A DNA stretch of 64,000 nucleotides, taken from Paenibacillus thalictri (lineage in GTDB: Bacteria > Bacillota > Bacilli > Paenibacillales > NBRC-103111). The notes beneath the pieces were generated by a model that searched no databases, was not told where the DNA came from, and worked only from the letters and a program-made list of their open reading frames with translations. This document shows positions 55,572-64,000 of this stretch, piece by piece; the first letter of the stretch is position 1; the number at the start of each line of letters is the position of its first letter. A program made the position numbers and the translations under genes. The stretch lies in contig NZ_SIRE01000022.1 of NCBI RefSeq assembly GCF_004307995.1, positions 1 to 64,000 of the forward strand. The letters run 5' to 3'.

Positions 55572-57647
55572 TTGATTCGTCGTTATGAGCAATGGAACCG
55601 TAGGTTCATAAAACCGCTGTGGTGGCTTGTCATCATCGGTATGCTGGCTTCTGTGGCCGTCGTTTACGAAAGGGTGGAAACGGAGCAAACCACCGCCCGC
55701 AAAGTCGAGTTTGTATTCGATTACCGCGATTTGTTGGAAATATCCGATTTACAGGGAGACCCTCACAAATTTGTGCTTGATCAATTGGATAAGATGAAAA
55801 AGGCGGGCATCCATTCGCTTGCTGTGTATGAATCCACATTATCCGAACTCAAGCTCAGCCGGAGGGTCGAAGTATTCTCTACACATGAGGCAATGGCATT
55901 AACACAAAGCCCGATCTCGCAAAATGAGAATTTTACGTATGTGTTGTTTGCGGAAAAAGAATCTCAGCAAAGGCTGCAGCCGCTGATCGAAAATACGTTC
56001 AACAGCCTGGGGGTTCGTGTCCGTCCGTGGAGCTTCAAAAATCAGCCCGGCATGATTATTGAAATGGGGATGGAAGAAGCGCTGCTCAAAACGATGGACC
56101 CTGACCCGATCACCTTGCAAATGCTGAAGGAAAAAGGGTTTCAGATTGTCGTTCGTATGTCTAACCGCCGTCCTTTTGACGCGGCGAATATGGACAAGCT
56201 TCTCGCCCAGCTAAAAGGCATCGGCGTTAAACGCTTTATCATTGACGGAGAAACGGTCCCCGGCTTTATCGACGACAGTCATTTTGAGAACATTGACCAA
56301 ATGGCCGAGTTAATGACGAAATATAACATGGGACTTGCTGCGATTGAACTGCTGAAGGCGCCCCAAAGAGGCTTTAATCGCTTGGCCAAAGAAATCAATT
56401 ATGACGTCGTGCGCCTCCATTCCTTTACTGAAGCAGATGGACAGAAGCTGACCGAAAACCTGACTCAGCAAGAACTTCAGGATCGCGTTCAAGGTGTTGC
56501 CGACCGATTTGTGCTGGCGGTGAAAGACCGGAATATCCGCATGGTGTTCTTAAATGCCAGAGCAGTGAAAAACGTGGACAAGGGCAAAATCCTAAATCCG
56601 CTTGACGCTTTATACGATAGTTTGAATGGGGCCGACGGCGCGTTGAACCGTGTGAAAAACGCCGGGTACACTCTGGGTATTGCCGAAAGGTTCTGGCAAT
56701 ATCATTCCGTATGGCAACCTGTGGCTAAAGCGCTGCTTGTCATTGGAGCCGTCGCGCTCATCGCCTTGATGATCTCCTATTTTGTGTCGGAGGCGACCTT
56801 GGCATTGTTTGTGCTTGGGCTGATTGGCTCGGCCGGATTGTATATATTGCCGCAGACGCAAAGCATGTTCCAGCAAGCGCTGGCTTTGGGTGCGGGAATT
56901 AGCGCACCAAGCCTTGCGATGATGTTTGCCATCCGGACGTCGAAAGAAAAGTATAGTGCTTCCCGTCAGAAGTTGGGGGCGTCAGCCTTATTTGCCATCG
57001 GATTACTGCTGAGAACTACGCTAACTTCGTTGATTGGTGTCTTGTTTATTGCAGGGCTGCTGAACCAGATTACTTATTCGCTTGTCATTCAGCAGTTTAG
57101 AGGCGTTAGCGCGCTGCATATCGTACCGATCATCATTGCGGTCATCTATTATTTGTTTTTCACCGAATCCACGACCTATAGTGAAAAATGGGCTCAGGTG
57201 CGCAAATTGCTTTCTTCTTATATAAGTGTCCTTTGGGTCATTACGGCTGCCATCGTGGCAGCGGCGGGTATGTACTACTTATCCCGTACCGGCAATGAAG
57301 GACAAGCATCCGCTTTCGAAAAGCTGTTTCGGTCGTTTTTGGAAAATACGCTTGGTGTCAGACCGCGCACAAAAGAATTTTTGTTTGCTCACCCGGTTTT
57401 TTTATTAGGCGCATTTCTGGCGGCCCGATACCGGGGGCGTGGGGCATTGATTTTAATATTGGTCGGTGTCATCGGACAAGCATCCGTCGTTGATACGTTT
57501 GCCCATCTGCATACGCCTGTGCTTATATCGCTAACTCGCATTACGTACGGTATCATTTTTGGCTCCATCATCGGGTATGTGATAATCGCCGTATGGGAAA
57601 TTGCAGCAAGGAGATGGCAAGCATGGGTCAAACCGGCCAAACGATAA
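55572..57647 (+). CDS. Multi-spanning membrane protein (DUF5693-like)
   Basis: The 691-aa protein starts at TTG 55572 (LIRRYEQWNRRF), 8 nt after AGGAG. One N-terminal helix (about 16-36) leads to an outer domain of about 350 residues, and about eight further helices occupy 400-680. The pattern and location fit DUF5693 proteins, found upstream of csaB in Paenibacillus-type genomes. Function is unknown; the fusion of an outer alpha/beta domain to a permease-like region suggests export or assembly of a wall polymer. Overlaps csaB by 25 nt. Confidence 0.75.
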   Translation: MIRRYEQWNRRFIKPLWWLVIIGMLASVAVVYERVETEQTTARKVEFVFDYRDLLEISDLQGDPHKFVLDQLDKMKKAGIHSLAVYESTLSELKLSRRVEVFSTHEAMALTQSPISQNENFTYVLFAEKESQQRLQPLIENTFNSLGVRVRPWSFKNQPGMIIEMGMEEALLKTMDPDPITLQMLKEKGFQIVVRMSNRRPFDAANMDKLLAQLKGIGVKRFIIDGETVPGFIDDSHFENIDQMAELMTKYNMGLAAIELLKAPQRGFNRLAKEINYDVVRLHSFTEADGQKLTENLTQQELQDRVQGVADRFVLAVKDRNIRMVFLNARAVKNVDKGKILNPLDALYDSLNGADGALNRVKNAGYTLGIAERFWQYHSVWQPVAKALLVIGAVALIALMISYFVSEATLALFVLGLIGSAGLYILPQTQSMFQQALALGAGISAPSLAMMFAIRTSKEKYSASRQKLGASALFAIGLLLRTTLTSLIGVLFIAGLLNQITYSLVIQQFRGVSALHIVPIIIAVIYYLFFTESTTYSEKWAQVRKLLSSYISVLWVITAAIVAAAGMYYLSRTGNEGQASAFEKLFRSFLENTLGVRPRTKEFLFAHPVFLLGAFLAARYRGRGALILILVGVIGQASVVDTFAHLHTPVLISLTRITYGIIFGSIIGYVIIAVWEIAARRWQAWVKPAKR

Positions 57648-58756
57648 GATCGGTTAAAGTTGTTTTATCCGGCTATTACGGATTTGATAACAGCGGCGAC
57701 GAGGCTGTGCTGCAGTCAATTTTGCTAGCGCTGAAGGAGCAGGGGGAAAAGCACGGCATTCACTTTGAACCGACGGTGCTTTCGATTGATCCGGAGAAAA
57801 CAAGCCGCACTTATGGCGTAAAAGCGGCGCATCGGATGAAACCCGGCGCCGTGCTCGGGGCGATTCGGGGCGCTGATGCGCTCATTAGCGGCGGGGGCAG
57901 CTTGCTGCAGGATGCCACCAGTTCCAAAACCATCCCTTACTACTTGGCCATCCTTAAGTTGGCCCAATGGTTCGGCAAACCGACTTTTATTTATTCTCAG
58001 GGCATCGGCCCGGTTCATCGCCGCTTTTTTGACCCGTGGATCCGCGGCACATTTGCTAAATGCCGGTATGTTTCTGTTCGAGACATAGAATCCGCGAATC
58101 TCCTTCAATCGATGGGCCTGCCGAAGGACCGGGTTCAAGTCGTTCCCGATCCGGTAATGGGCCTGCCTCTTAAAGAAGGGGCCGCTGCGGTGAATCGTGA
58201 GTCTGATCCGGTTGTCGGCATTTCCGTTCGTTTCTGGAACGAAGACCGTTCCGAACTTGCCGCTTTGGCTCTAGGATTAAACGCAGTTCTTGCACGAAGC
58301 TCGGTAAAACTGAACTTTTTGCCCTTTCATCTGCCATCCGATGATCTGGCATCGCAGTATGTTGTGAATGCGATCGATCCTAAGTTTAAGCAGCGTGTGA
58401 GCATCAGCGGTGGAATTACTCATCCGCAGGACATGTTGGCGGAAGTCAGCCGCTGTGATCTTTTGATCGGGATGAGACTTCACTCGTTGATTTATGCGGC
58501 TTCACAATGCGTACCTCTGGTAGGCATCTCCTACGATCCTAAAATTGATCAGTTCCTCGGGCGTATCGGCATGAAAGCTGCGGCAACGACCCAATCGGCA
58601 GAGTCCGAATCGATTGCCCGGCATATTCTAACAATGCTGGAGCAAACGGAAGCCTGGAAGCGGGAAAAGCAGCCGGCAATCGAGCGTCTTAAAGCGGAAG
58701 CGCAGCTGCCGGCACGGCACGTAACACAATTTTTCAAGCAGTCGGATAAGCCGTGA
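57623..58756 (+). CDS. csaB: Polysaccharide pyruvyl transferase CsaB
   Basis: The 377-aa GT-B-like enzyme transfers pyruvate from PEP to ManNAc in secondary cell-wall polysaccharide, creating the ligand that SLH domains bind. Motifs: LSGYYGFDNSGDEAVL at the N-terminus, ISGGGSLLQDATSSKTIPYYL, and the C-terminal DLLIGMRLHSLIYAASQCVPLVGISYDPKI. ATG 57623 follows AAGGAG inside the upstream gene. Its presence explains how the two SLH proteins in this window are anchored. Confidence 0.94.
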   Translation: MGQTGQTIRSVKVVLSGYYGFDNSGDEAVLQSILLALKEQGEKHGIHFEPTVLSIDPEKTSRTYGVKAAHRMKPGAVLGAIRGADALISGGGSLLQDATSSKTIPYYLAILKLAQWFGKPTFIYSQGIGPVHRRFFDPWIRGTFAKCRYVSVRDIESANLLQSMGLPKDRVQVVPDPVMGLPLKEGAAAVNRESDPVVGISVRFWNEDRSELAALALGLNAVLARSSVKLNFLPFHLPSDDLASQYVVNAIDPKFKQRVSISGGITHPQDMLAEVSRCDLLIGMRLHSLIYAASQCVPLVGISYDPKIDQFLGRIGMKAAATTQSAESESIARHILTMLEQTEAWKREKQPAIERLKAEAQLPARHVTQFFKQSDKP

Positions 58757-58943
58757 ACCAACATCACAGAATAATAAGAAGCGGCTAGTCGGCCGCTGTA
58801 TCACCCAACCCATCATTTTTATCGTTTTGCAAAATTTCCATGATGGAATTCCCGCCCGATTCGGAGTATAATTGCTTTGTCCGGTGTTGAAGCGGGTAAT
58901 TCCACGTACTGGACATAGAGAAAAAGGGGTTGTGAATAACAGG

Positions 58944-60050
58944 ATGAATATGTTGTACGGGATCGGGTTTGTCGCTGCTTGTATCATTGCATTGCTGCTG
59001 ACGCCGCTCGTCAAGCGCTTTGCCTTTTGGGTCGGCGCGGTGGATGCGCCGAATCATCGGAAAGTACATAGCCGCATTATGCCTAGACTAGGCGGTTTAG
59101 CGATTTTCCTTGGATTTGTCGGAGCTTATTTTATCGTAGCTCCTGCTCTTGACACTCAGAAATCGGATGTTGCGATCGGTTTATTGGTTGGCGGAGCGAT
59201 TATTGTTCTAGTTGGGGCGCTTGATGATCGGTTTGATTTGTCGCCGAAGATTAAGCTGCTTGGACAGATTTTAGCCGCGTGTGTTGTTGTGTACTCAGGA
59301 GTCGTCATTGATTTGGTCAATGTGCCTTTTGGCGATATGACAATTTCACTCACTTGGCTTGCTGTTCCACTCACGATTCTTTGGATCGTCGGTGTGACGA
59401 ACGCCATCAATTTGATTGACGGCTTGGACGGATTATCCGCTGGGGTTTCCGGCATTGCCACCGCCACAATCATGGTGCTTGCTTTGATGATGAACAATGT
59501 CATTGTTGTGATGCTTTGTATGATATTGCTCGGCAGTATTATCGGGTTCTTATTTTTTAACTTTCATCCTGCTAAAATATTTATGGGTGATTCCGGTGCA
59601 TTGTTCTTAGGTTTTAGTTTAGCTACATTGTCGATATTAGGCTTTAAGCAAGCGACCGTTGTTTCGCTTCTTATCCCTATTCTTATATTGGGTGTGCCCT
59701 TATCGGATACCTTTTTCGCCATCATGCGCCGTTGGGTCAACAAGACGCCGATCTCCGCGGCAGACAAAAGCCACTTGCATCATTGTTTGCTGCAATTGGG
59801 CTTAAGCCACCGCCAAACGGTGCTTGTCATTTACGGCATTGCCTTGATATTCGGATTATGTTCCGTGTTGTTCGCGCAGATCCAAGATACGTTATGGGCG
59901 ATGGTTATCCTTATTGCTGTGCTGCTGTTCGTCTTGGTGGTCGGAGCCGAATTCATAGGCATCATCAGCAAGAGCAAGAAGCCGGTGTTGCAATTCCTGC
60001 AGAAACTGGCCAAATTCGCTCAAGTCAACTCGCGAGTATCGAATAAATAA
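58944..60050 (+). CDS. tagO: Undecaprenyl-phosphate GlcNAc-1-phosphate transferase (TagO/WecA family)
   Basis: The 368-aa membrane enzyme has about 11 helices. Conserved cytoplasmic motifs: VDAPNHRKVHSRIMPRLGG, GALDDRFDLSPKIKLLGQ, NAINLIDGLDGLSAG and KIFMGDSGALFLGF, with the terminal HLHH motif (SHLHHCLLQLG). It starts teichoic acid or secondary wall polymer synthesis by loading GlcNAc-1-P on the lipid carrier. ATG 58944 is 14 nt from AAGGGG; ATG 58950 or GTG 58932 are possible. Confidence 0.92.
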   Translation: MNMLYGIGFVAACIIALLLTPLVKRFAFWVGAVDAPNHRKVHSRIMPRLGGLAIFLGFVGAYFIVAPALDTQKSDVAIGLLVGGAIIVLVGALDDRFDLSPKIKLLGQILAACVVVYSGVVIDLVNVPFGDMTISLTWLAVPLTILWIVGVTNAINLIDGLDGLSAGVSGIATATIMVLALMMNNVIVVMLCMILLGSIIGFLFFNFHPAKIFMGDSGALFLGFSLATLSILGFKQATVVSLLIPILILGVPLSDTFFAIMRRWVNKTPISAADKSHLHHCLLQLGLSHRQTVLVIYGIALIFGLCSVLFAQIQDTLWAMVILIAVLLFVLVVGAEFIGIISKSKKPVLQFLQKLAKFAQVNSRVSNK

Positions 60051-60065
60051 GGTTCACATAATGAG

Positions 60066-60102
60066 ACAACCCTGGCTGTTTAGCCCGGGTTGTTTTTTTG
60101 CC
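60066..60102 (+). terminator. Terminator after tagO
   Basis: ACAACCCTGGC (60066-60076) pairs with GCCCGGGTTGT (60083-60093) with one mismatch and runs into a T tract. Confidence 0.88.
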
Positions 60103-60217
60103 CGCTTATATTCACCGTACGAACAGTGAACTTCCATATTATATAGAATCTCAAAAAAACGGTGTCGAAATTGATTACAGAGCTTCGATAGAATTGATCT
60201 CGAAAAAGAAACGGTTT

Positions 60218-60244
60218 GCCCTAAAATTTAGGGCTAGATTAGCC
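60218..60244 (+). promoter_or_regulatory. Two overlapping hairpins in the S-layer gene leader
   Basis: GCCCTAAAATTTAGGGC (60218-60234, perfect) and GGCTA-gat-TAGCC (60232-60244) share the bases GGC, so only one can form at a time. They lie 50 nt before the S-layer protein start. Stable, long leaders are common on S-layer mRNAs; an alternative-fold switch is possible. Confidence 0.45.
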
Positions 60245-60294
60245 GATAAATAACGTACACGTAACTTTTTTTGTAAACAAAGGAGGAAACCATC

Positions 60295-63200
60295 TTGAAA
60301 CGCTTCTCACGCAAATGGATTAGCGCCGCCATCATCATGTCGATGCTGATCAGCTTGCTACCGCCGCTCTCCGCATTTGCGGCCGCGCAGCTTATGATAA
60401 CAAATATAAGCTATGTAAATGCGGATGCTCCTGACAGTAGCAAAACGGTCGATCGGCTGACAGTTAACCCAAGCACGTTGAATGTAACTATTAATGGTTT
60501 TACAGAAGACCAGATCAACAACATCTATTATGAGATCGTAAACATCAATACGGGTAAGATCTCCACAGAGAAAACCAATAAACCGGTAAAAAGCAGTTCC
60601 AATAATAATGAAATTACTTTTACCAATATCAGCTACACGGAAGGCTTAAACAAAGTTACCGTGAAGTACGGGGATACCAGCATTATTTCTTCTTTGCCGG
60701 GATGGGTGTATTTTACCCCGGTGTCGAACATCACCGATCTGCAGTTTAACGGTGCGCCGTTTCTTGATGACCTTATGTATCCTACAGCTCCTCCTTATAC
60801 AAGCTTAAGTATTACGGGGACTGCGGGAAATGCATCACAAATTCAAGCAACAGTTAATGGTACGGTGTACAATCCGTCTGTATTTAACCGCGGGAGATTT
60901 AGCTACTATGTGAATACAGGACGGCCCAATGATCTCAATTTCACTCCCGGCGATAACGAAATTATGTTTATCGCTCGAAACGGCACCAATTATTATACTA
61001 TTAAGAAGTCCTTTGTCTATAATAACGGAAAGTCCTTTGCTTACAATGCATATATCAAGCAAGTGGAAGATATCAAACCAGCGGCTAAATTAGCCACGAT
61101 TCCGACGGTTAGCAACGACACGGCTGCAACTCCTCCCCATTGGTCTACCAATGTGGCTATCACAGCTAAATTGAAGAACAACTTTACCGGCGGAGTAAGG
61201 GACTATGAATCCGTCGATATTTTCACCTTGGGAAAAGGTCAAGATTTTGTGGCCAATTATAATTTTAATACAGGTGTTATCACGGAAACCAACAACACGA
61301 CAACGATAATTCCAGACCCATCGACAGGACGAGTATCCACTGCCGTATATGACTCGGCTTCGTCTACAACAGCTTTTGAGGTGTACGATTTTACAACACA
61401 ATTGCCTACAAACACAGGTACCAAGTTTCAACAAGTCGTATTCCAATTTAAAAAGCATAACGGAGATTCCTTAACATCTGTTTACAGTTATTATTTCCAG
61501 GACAACGCTCAGGCTTATGTCGATCATGTCGCTAAAGTGGTAAATCCGCTTGCACAGCCAGCACAGCAGGCTGAGGTAAACCTAAGCGATTTAGGCAAGA
61601 CGCAAATTAACGAATTGCCGGCAGTTTTAAAGGTATATACCAATGAAAATGCTCAATTTGTAAAAGTTAAACTAAATGGCTCGGCATATAACGACGGTGT
61701 TACCGTGGACAGGGATGCTAATAATGAACCGATTTATCAGGTTCAGAGCACAACAAATGCTGCCGGAGATCCTATTTATTTTGCTCAGGTTTCGATTCAA
61801 GGAATACAAGACGGAGATGCAACTTTACAAGTCATCCCATATAAGCCAGATGGCAGTGGTACGCAAATTGCCAACCCGGCAGGTCAAAAAAGCTATAGCA
61901 TCGTGATTTCCGGGGCGCCGTACATTATTTTATCAAATTTATACAACGGTATGGTCGTTAACAATGAATTGAAGATCAGTTGTACTGTAGCGCCAGCTGC
62001 GCCGGACGGACCTTGTATTACCGGTAGAGTGGTCAATCTACCAGTAGCCGAGTATGGAAATGTGCAACTTTCCGTAAACAACCAAATTGTTCAAGACACA
62101 AATGGTAAGAATCCGTTTGATTCAACTTTGCCTTATATAGTTACGACGGCGGATGCGTCTCAAGGTAGCTTCACTATTCCGAGCGCGATGCTGAGTGGAT
62201 TTTTTACTAACGACGGTAAAAAGACAATACGTTTTGACATTTACATCGGTGGTAAGCTGGTAACTCAAACTAGCTACGACATATTTGTTCTGACAGACGA
62301 TGTCCCGTTAGTTAATTCCTTTATTCCTAAGGAAACGGGGACAACTACGAAATTTGTTGCGGGAAGCAAAGCCGATACTTACTCAACTAACGAAACCTCG
62401 GTTCAATTGGTCGGTGACATGGCCAACTCCGATGTGCTGAATGGGACGGCTACTGTTAGATATCGCAAAACCGGAGATATTAATTTCACCACCATTTCTC
62501 CGACGGTGGGGCTGCCACCTAACACAGGATACGAGTCTGTGCAGCAATCGGGAGCGACACCGCCATTTACAGAAACATTTACAACCAACCCGATTACCCT
62601 GGATCAATATGGAGACTATACGTTTGAGGTTACGGCAAGAAACTCATCGGGTTTGGTCGTCACAAGAAGCTTAGTCATTACACGAGAACCGCAACCTTAT
62701 ACAGTGCTGAGTCCTCCGCTGATTAAAAACTCAGACGGTAAGGATCAAGCCAACATCAATCAGAACTTTCAAAAGATCAGGATCCGTGCTGACAAGGCTG
62801 ACAGCGTATTGGTGGGCAAAGAGCTTGCTGTAAAAGAGGCCAGCACAGCAGCAACACTGAATCAAGATATCTTTGCTTATGAATTAATCGGACTTAAGGC
62901 CGGTAAAAATGAAATTAAATTTACGATTGTCCGCGGAAAAGATAAGTTAAGCGGCTCGTTTATTTTGAACTATGTCAATACGCCCATTGAAGGCGCGCAA
63001 GAGAAACAAAAGCTTCAATCAAAGATGAAAGTATTTGACGGCGATATTGAGATTAGCTTCCCCAAAGATACAAAGCTTATGAAAAATGACCGGTCGCTGG
63101 CAGATCAATATTTGACAACTGATCGGCAAATTCTATTTGGCATTGCCCGAAATGAAGACGGTATGGTCGACAAATATCTTGAAGGCGGACTGAATATCAA

Positions 63201-64000
63201 TACGAATCCACCCACAGATCAAACGGCTAGAAACTTTTTGGCTGAACCAACGGGACGCTTTATACCGGCAAGTAAAAGGTACTGGATTGACGCGGGTATT
63301 ATTCCAGCGCCGACATCCACGCTGAATTTCAGCTTAGAAGACGCTCTGCGCGGCAGTGGCACACTCCCGCTTAATCCGACAGATTCGACGACCCGGTTGT
63401 TTGTCCGCAACATTACCGATTTGGTAGTGCCGAACAAAATCGGAACCATTACTTTGAAGTTTGATGGAGCAATTCGGGATGATGCCTGGAAATACGTCAC
63501 TGTATACCAGTACGGTATATTCAACGAATATTCTGGTGGCGGTAAACAGGTAGCGGAGTGGAGAAATATCGGCGGTGTGATCGATCTTAAGAAAAATACA
63601 ATTACGGTTCCTTTGAAGTCATTTGGATACTTCCAAGTTATGTATATGAACGACAGCTTTAATGATGTCACAGACCATAAATACGCGAGAGACTCAATGG
63701 ATACCTTATATTCTAAGGGAATTATGAAGAGCAAGGATCCTGGCCTCTTCTATCCGACGGATGCGGTAACAAGAGGCGAGTTTGTCACTATGTTGGTGGA
63801 TATTTTCGATATTCCGCTTGAGAACGAAGATACCAAGACGCGGACGACAGATCAGAATGATCCTGCATACATGGGAACTTTCGATGACGTCCGTCGAGAT
63901 AGAACTTTGACAGGCAGCAATGGGCTGTATGACTTTCTGCATATTGAAGCTGCGGCTAGAGCAGGGATAGTGCGTGGAACGGCTTCTGGATTGTTCCTGC
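60295..64000 (+). CDS. SLH-domain S-layer protein, 3' end beyond window
   Basis: The frame is open for at least 1235 codons from TTG 60295 (AGGAGG 8 nt upstream) to the end. A signal peptide (about 1-30, KRFSRKWISAAIIMSM...AFAAA) is followed by about 1100 residues of beta-rich, Thr/Asn/Ser-rich, cysteine-poor sequence with Ig-like segments, and then the first SLH domain (DVTDHKYARDSMDTLYSKGIM ... DAVTRGEFVTMLVDIF, about 1122-1175). A second SLH domain begins near the edge (FDDVRRD ... AAARAGIVRGTASGLF). The protein likely forms or decorates the S-layer, anchored to the CsaB-pyruvylated polymer made by the genes just upstream. Confidence 0.9.
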   Translation, partial: MKRFSRKWISAAIIMSMLISLLPPLSAFAAAQLMITNISYVNADAPDSSKTVDRLTVNPSTLNVTINGFTEDQINNIYYEIVNINTGKISTEKTNKPVKSSSNNNEITFTNISYTEGLNKVTVKYGDTSIISSLPGWVYFTPVSNITDLQFNGAPFLDDLMYPTAPPYTSLSITGTAGNASQIQATVNGTVYNPSVFNRGRFSYYVNTGRPNDLNFTPGDNEIMFIARNGTNYYTIKKSFVYNNGKSFAYNAYIKQVEDIKPAAKLATIPTVSNDTAATPPHWSTNVAITAKLKNNFTGGVRDYESVDIFTLGKGQDFVANYNFNTGVITETNNTTTIIPDPSTGRVSTAVYDSASSTTAFEVYDFTTQLPTNTGTKFQQVVFQFKKHNGDSLTSVYSYYFQDNAQAYVDHVAKVVNPLAQPAQQAEVNLSDLGKTQINELPAVLKVYTNENAQFVKVKLNGSAYNDGVTVDRDANNEPIYQVQSTTNAAGDPIYFAQVSIQGIQDGDATLQVIPYKPDGSGTQIANPAGQKSYSIVISGAPYIILSNLYNGMVVNNELKISCTVAPAAPDGPCITGRVVNLPVAEYGNVQLSVNNQIVQDTNGKNPFDSTLPYIVTTADASQGSFTIPSAMLSGFFTNDGKKTIRFDIYIGGKLVTQTSYDIFVLTDDVPLVNSFIPKETGTTTKFVAGSKADTYSTNETSVQLVGDMANSDVLNGTATVRYRKTGDINFTTISPTVGLPPNTGYESVQQSGATPPFTETFTTNPITLDQYGDYTFEVTARNSSGLVVTRSLVITREPQPYTVLSPPLIKNSDGKDQANINQNFQKIRIRADKADSVLVGKELAVKEASTAATLNQDIFAYELIGLKAGKNEIKFTIVRGKDKLSGSFILNYVNTPIEGAQEKQKLQSKMKVFDGDIEISFPKDTKLMKNDRSLADQYLTTDRQILFGIARNEDGMVDKYLEGGLNINTNPPTDQTARNFLAEPTGRFIPASKRYWIDAGIIPAPTSTLNFSLEDALRGSGTLPLNPTDSTTRLFVRNITDLVVPNKIGTITLKFDGAIRDDAWKYVTVYQYGIFNEYSGGGKQVAEWRNIGGVIDLKKNTITVPLKSFGYFQVMYMNDSFNDVTDHKYARDSMDTLYSKGIMKSKDPGLFYPTDAVTRGEFVTMLVDIFDIPLENEDTKTRTTDQNDPAYMGTFDDVRRDRTLTGSNGLYDFLHIEAAARAGIVRGTASGLFL

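Overview
The window is chromosomal DNA of an endospore-forming, flagellated, S-layer-bearing Gram-positive bacterium, most likely Paenibacillaceae (Paenibacillus or a close relative). The evidence is the sporulation genes spoIIR, spoIID, spoIIQ and spoIIID, the SLH-domain surface proteins with a csaB pyruvyl transferase, an 11-gene nuo operon beside atp, frequent GTG/TTG starts, and a gene order (prfA-prmC-spoIIR-tsaC-mntP-ywlE-rpiB-ywlG-glyA-upp ... atp ... ywzB-murA-spoIID-spoIIQ-spoIIID-mbl-flhO-flhP ... fabZ) that resembles the origin-proximal left arm of Bacillus subtilis as I remember it.

Layout. 1-1320: tail of an IS5-like transposase, a small toxin-antitoxin-like pair, and two tRNA genes (Arg, Pro) on the minus strand. 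1405-5678: a catabolic island (FCD-type GntR regulator, AtoE-like carboxylate transporter, Rid protein, cupin, divergent FAH-family enzyme) with duplicated AT-rich operator candidates. 6029-8938: ECF sigma factor with a predicted AUU start, zinc anti-sigma factor, a three-repeat membrane protein and a LiaF-like protein, all overlapping by 4 nt. 9120-10810: tadA and patB-like aminotransferase. 10833-10912: four DnaA boxes in 80 bp. 11150-12054: c-di-GMP-I riboswitch in front of a PilZ protein. 12311-23833: housekeeping genes, with a ZTP riboswitch before rpiB-ywlG-glyA. 24032-31487: complete F-type ATP synthase operon. 31750-42018: nuoABCDHIJKLMN, without the NADH-input module EFG. 42171-44720: SLH-anchored subtilase. 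44748-53055: ywzB, murA, the sporulation genes, mbl, two flagellar rod/hook-type genes and small membrane proteins. 53216-64000: fabZ, phosphohexomutase, a DUF5693-like membrane protein, csaB, tagO-like transferase and a truncated S-layer protein.

How the parts fit. mnaA/wecB, tagO and csaB supply and pyruvylate secondary cell-wall polymers, which are the ligand for the SLH domains of the subtilase and the S-layer protein. The ATP synthase and Nuo complexes form one bioenergetic block. PilZ expression is tied to c-di-GMP at the RNA level, and folate/purine status (ZTP) is tied to glyA.

Most notable unexplained structure: a family of short repeats (consensus head ATGCTTACGAAG, then a hairpin, then TTAGGAGG) directly abuts the Shine-Dalgarno of prfA, atpD, atpC, nuoL and the DUF5693 gene, alone or as 2-3 tandem units. 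The stems differ between copies but base pairing is kept by compensatory changes, which points to selected RNA structure. I know of no description of it.
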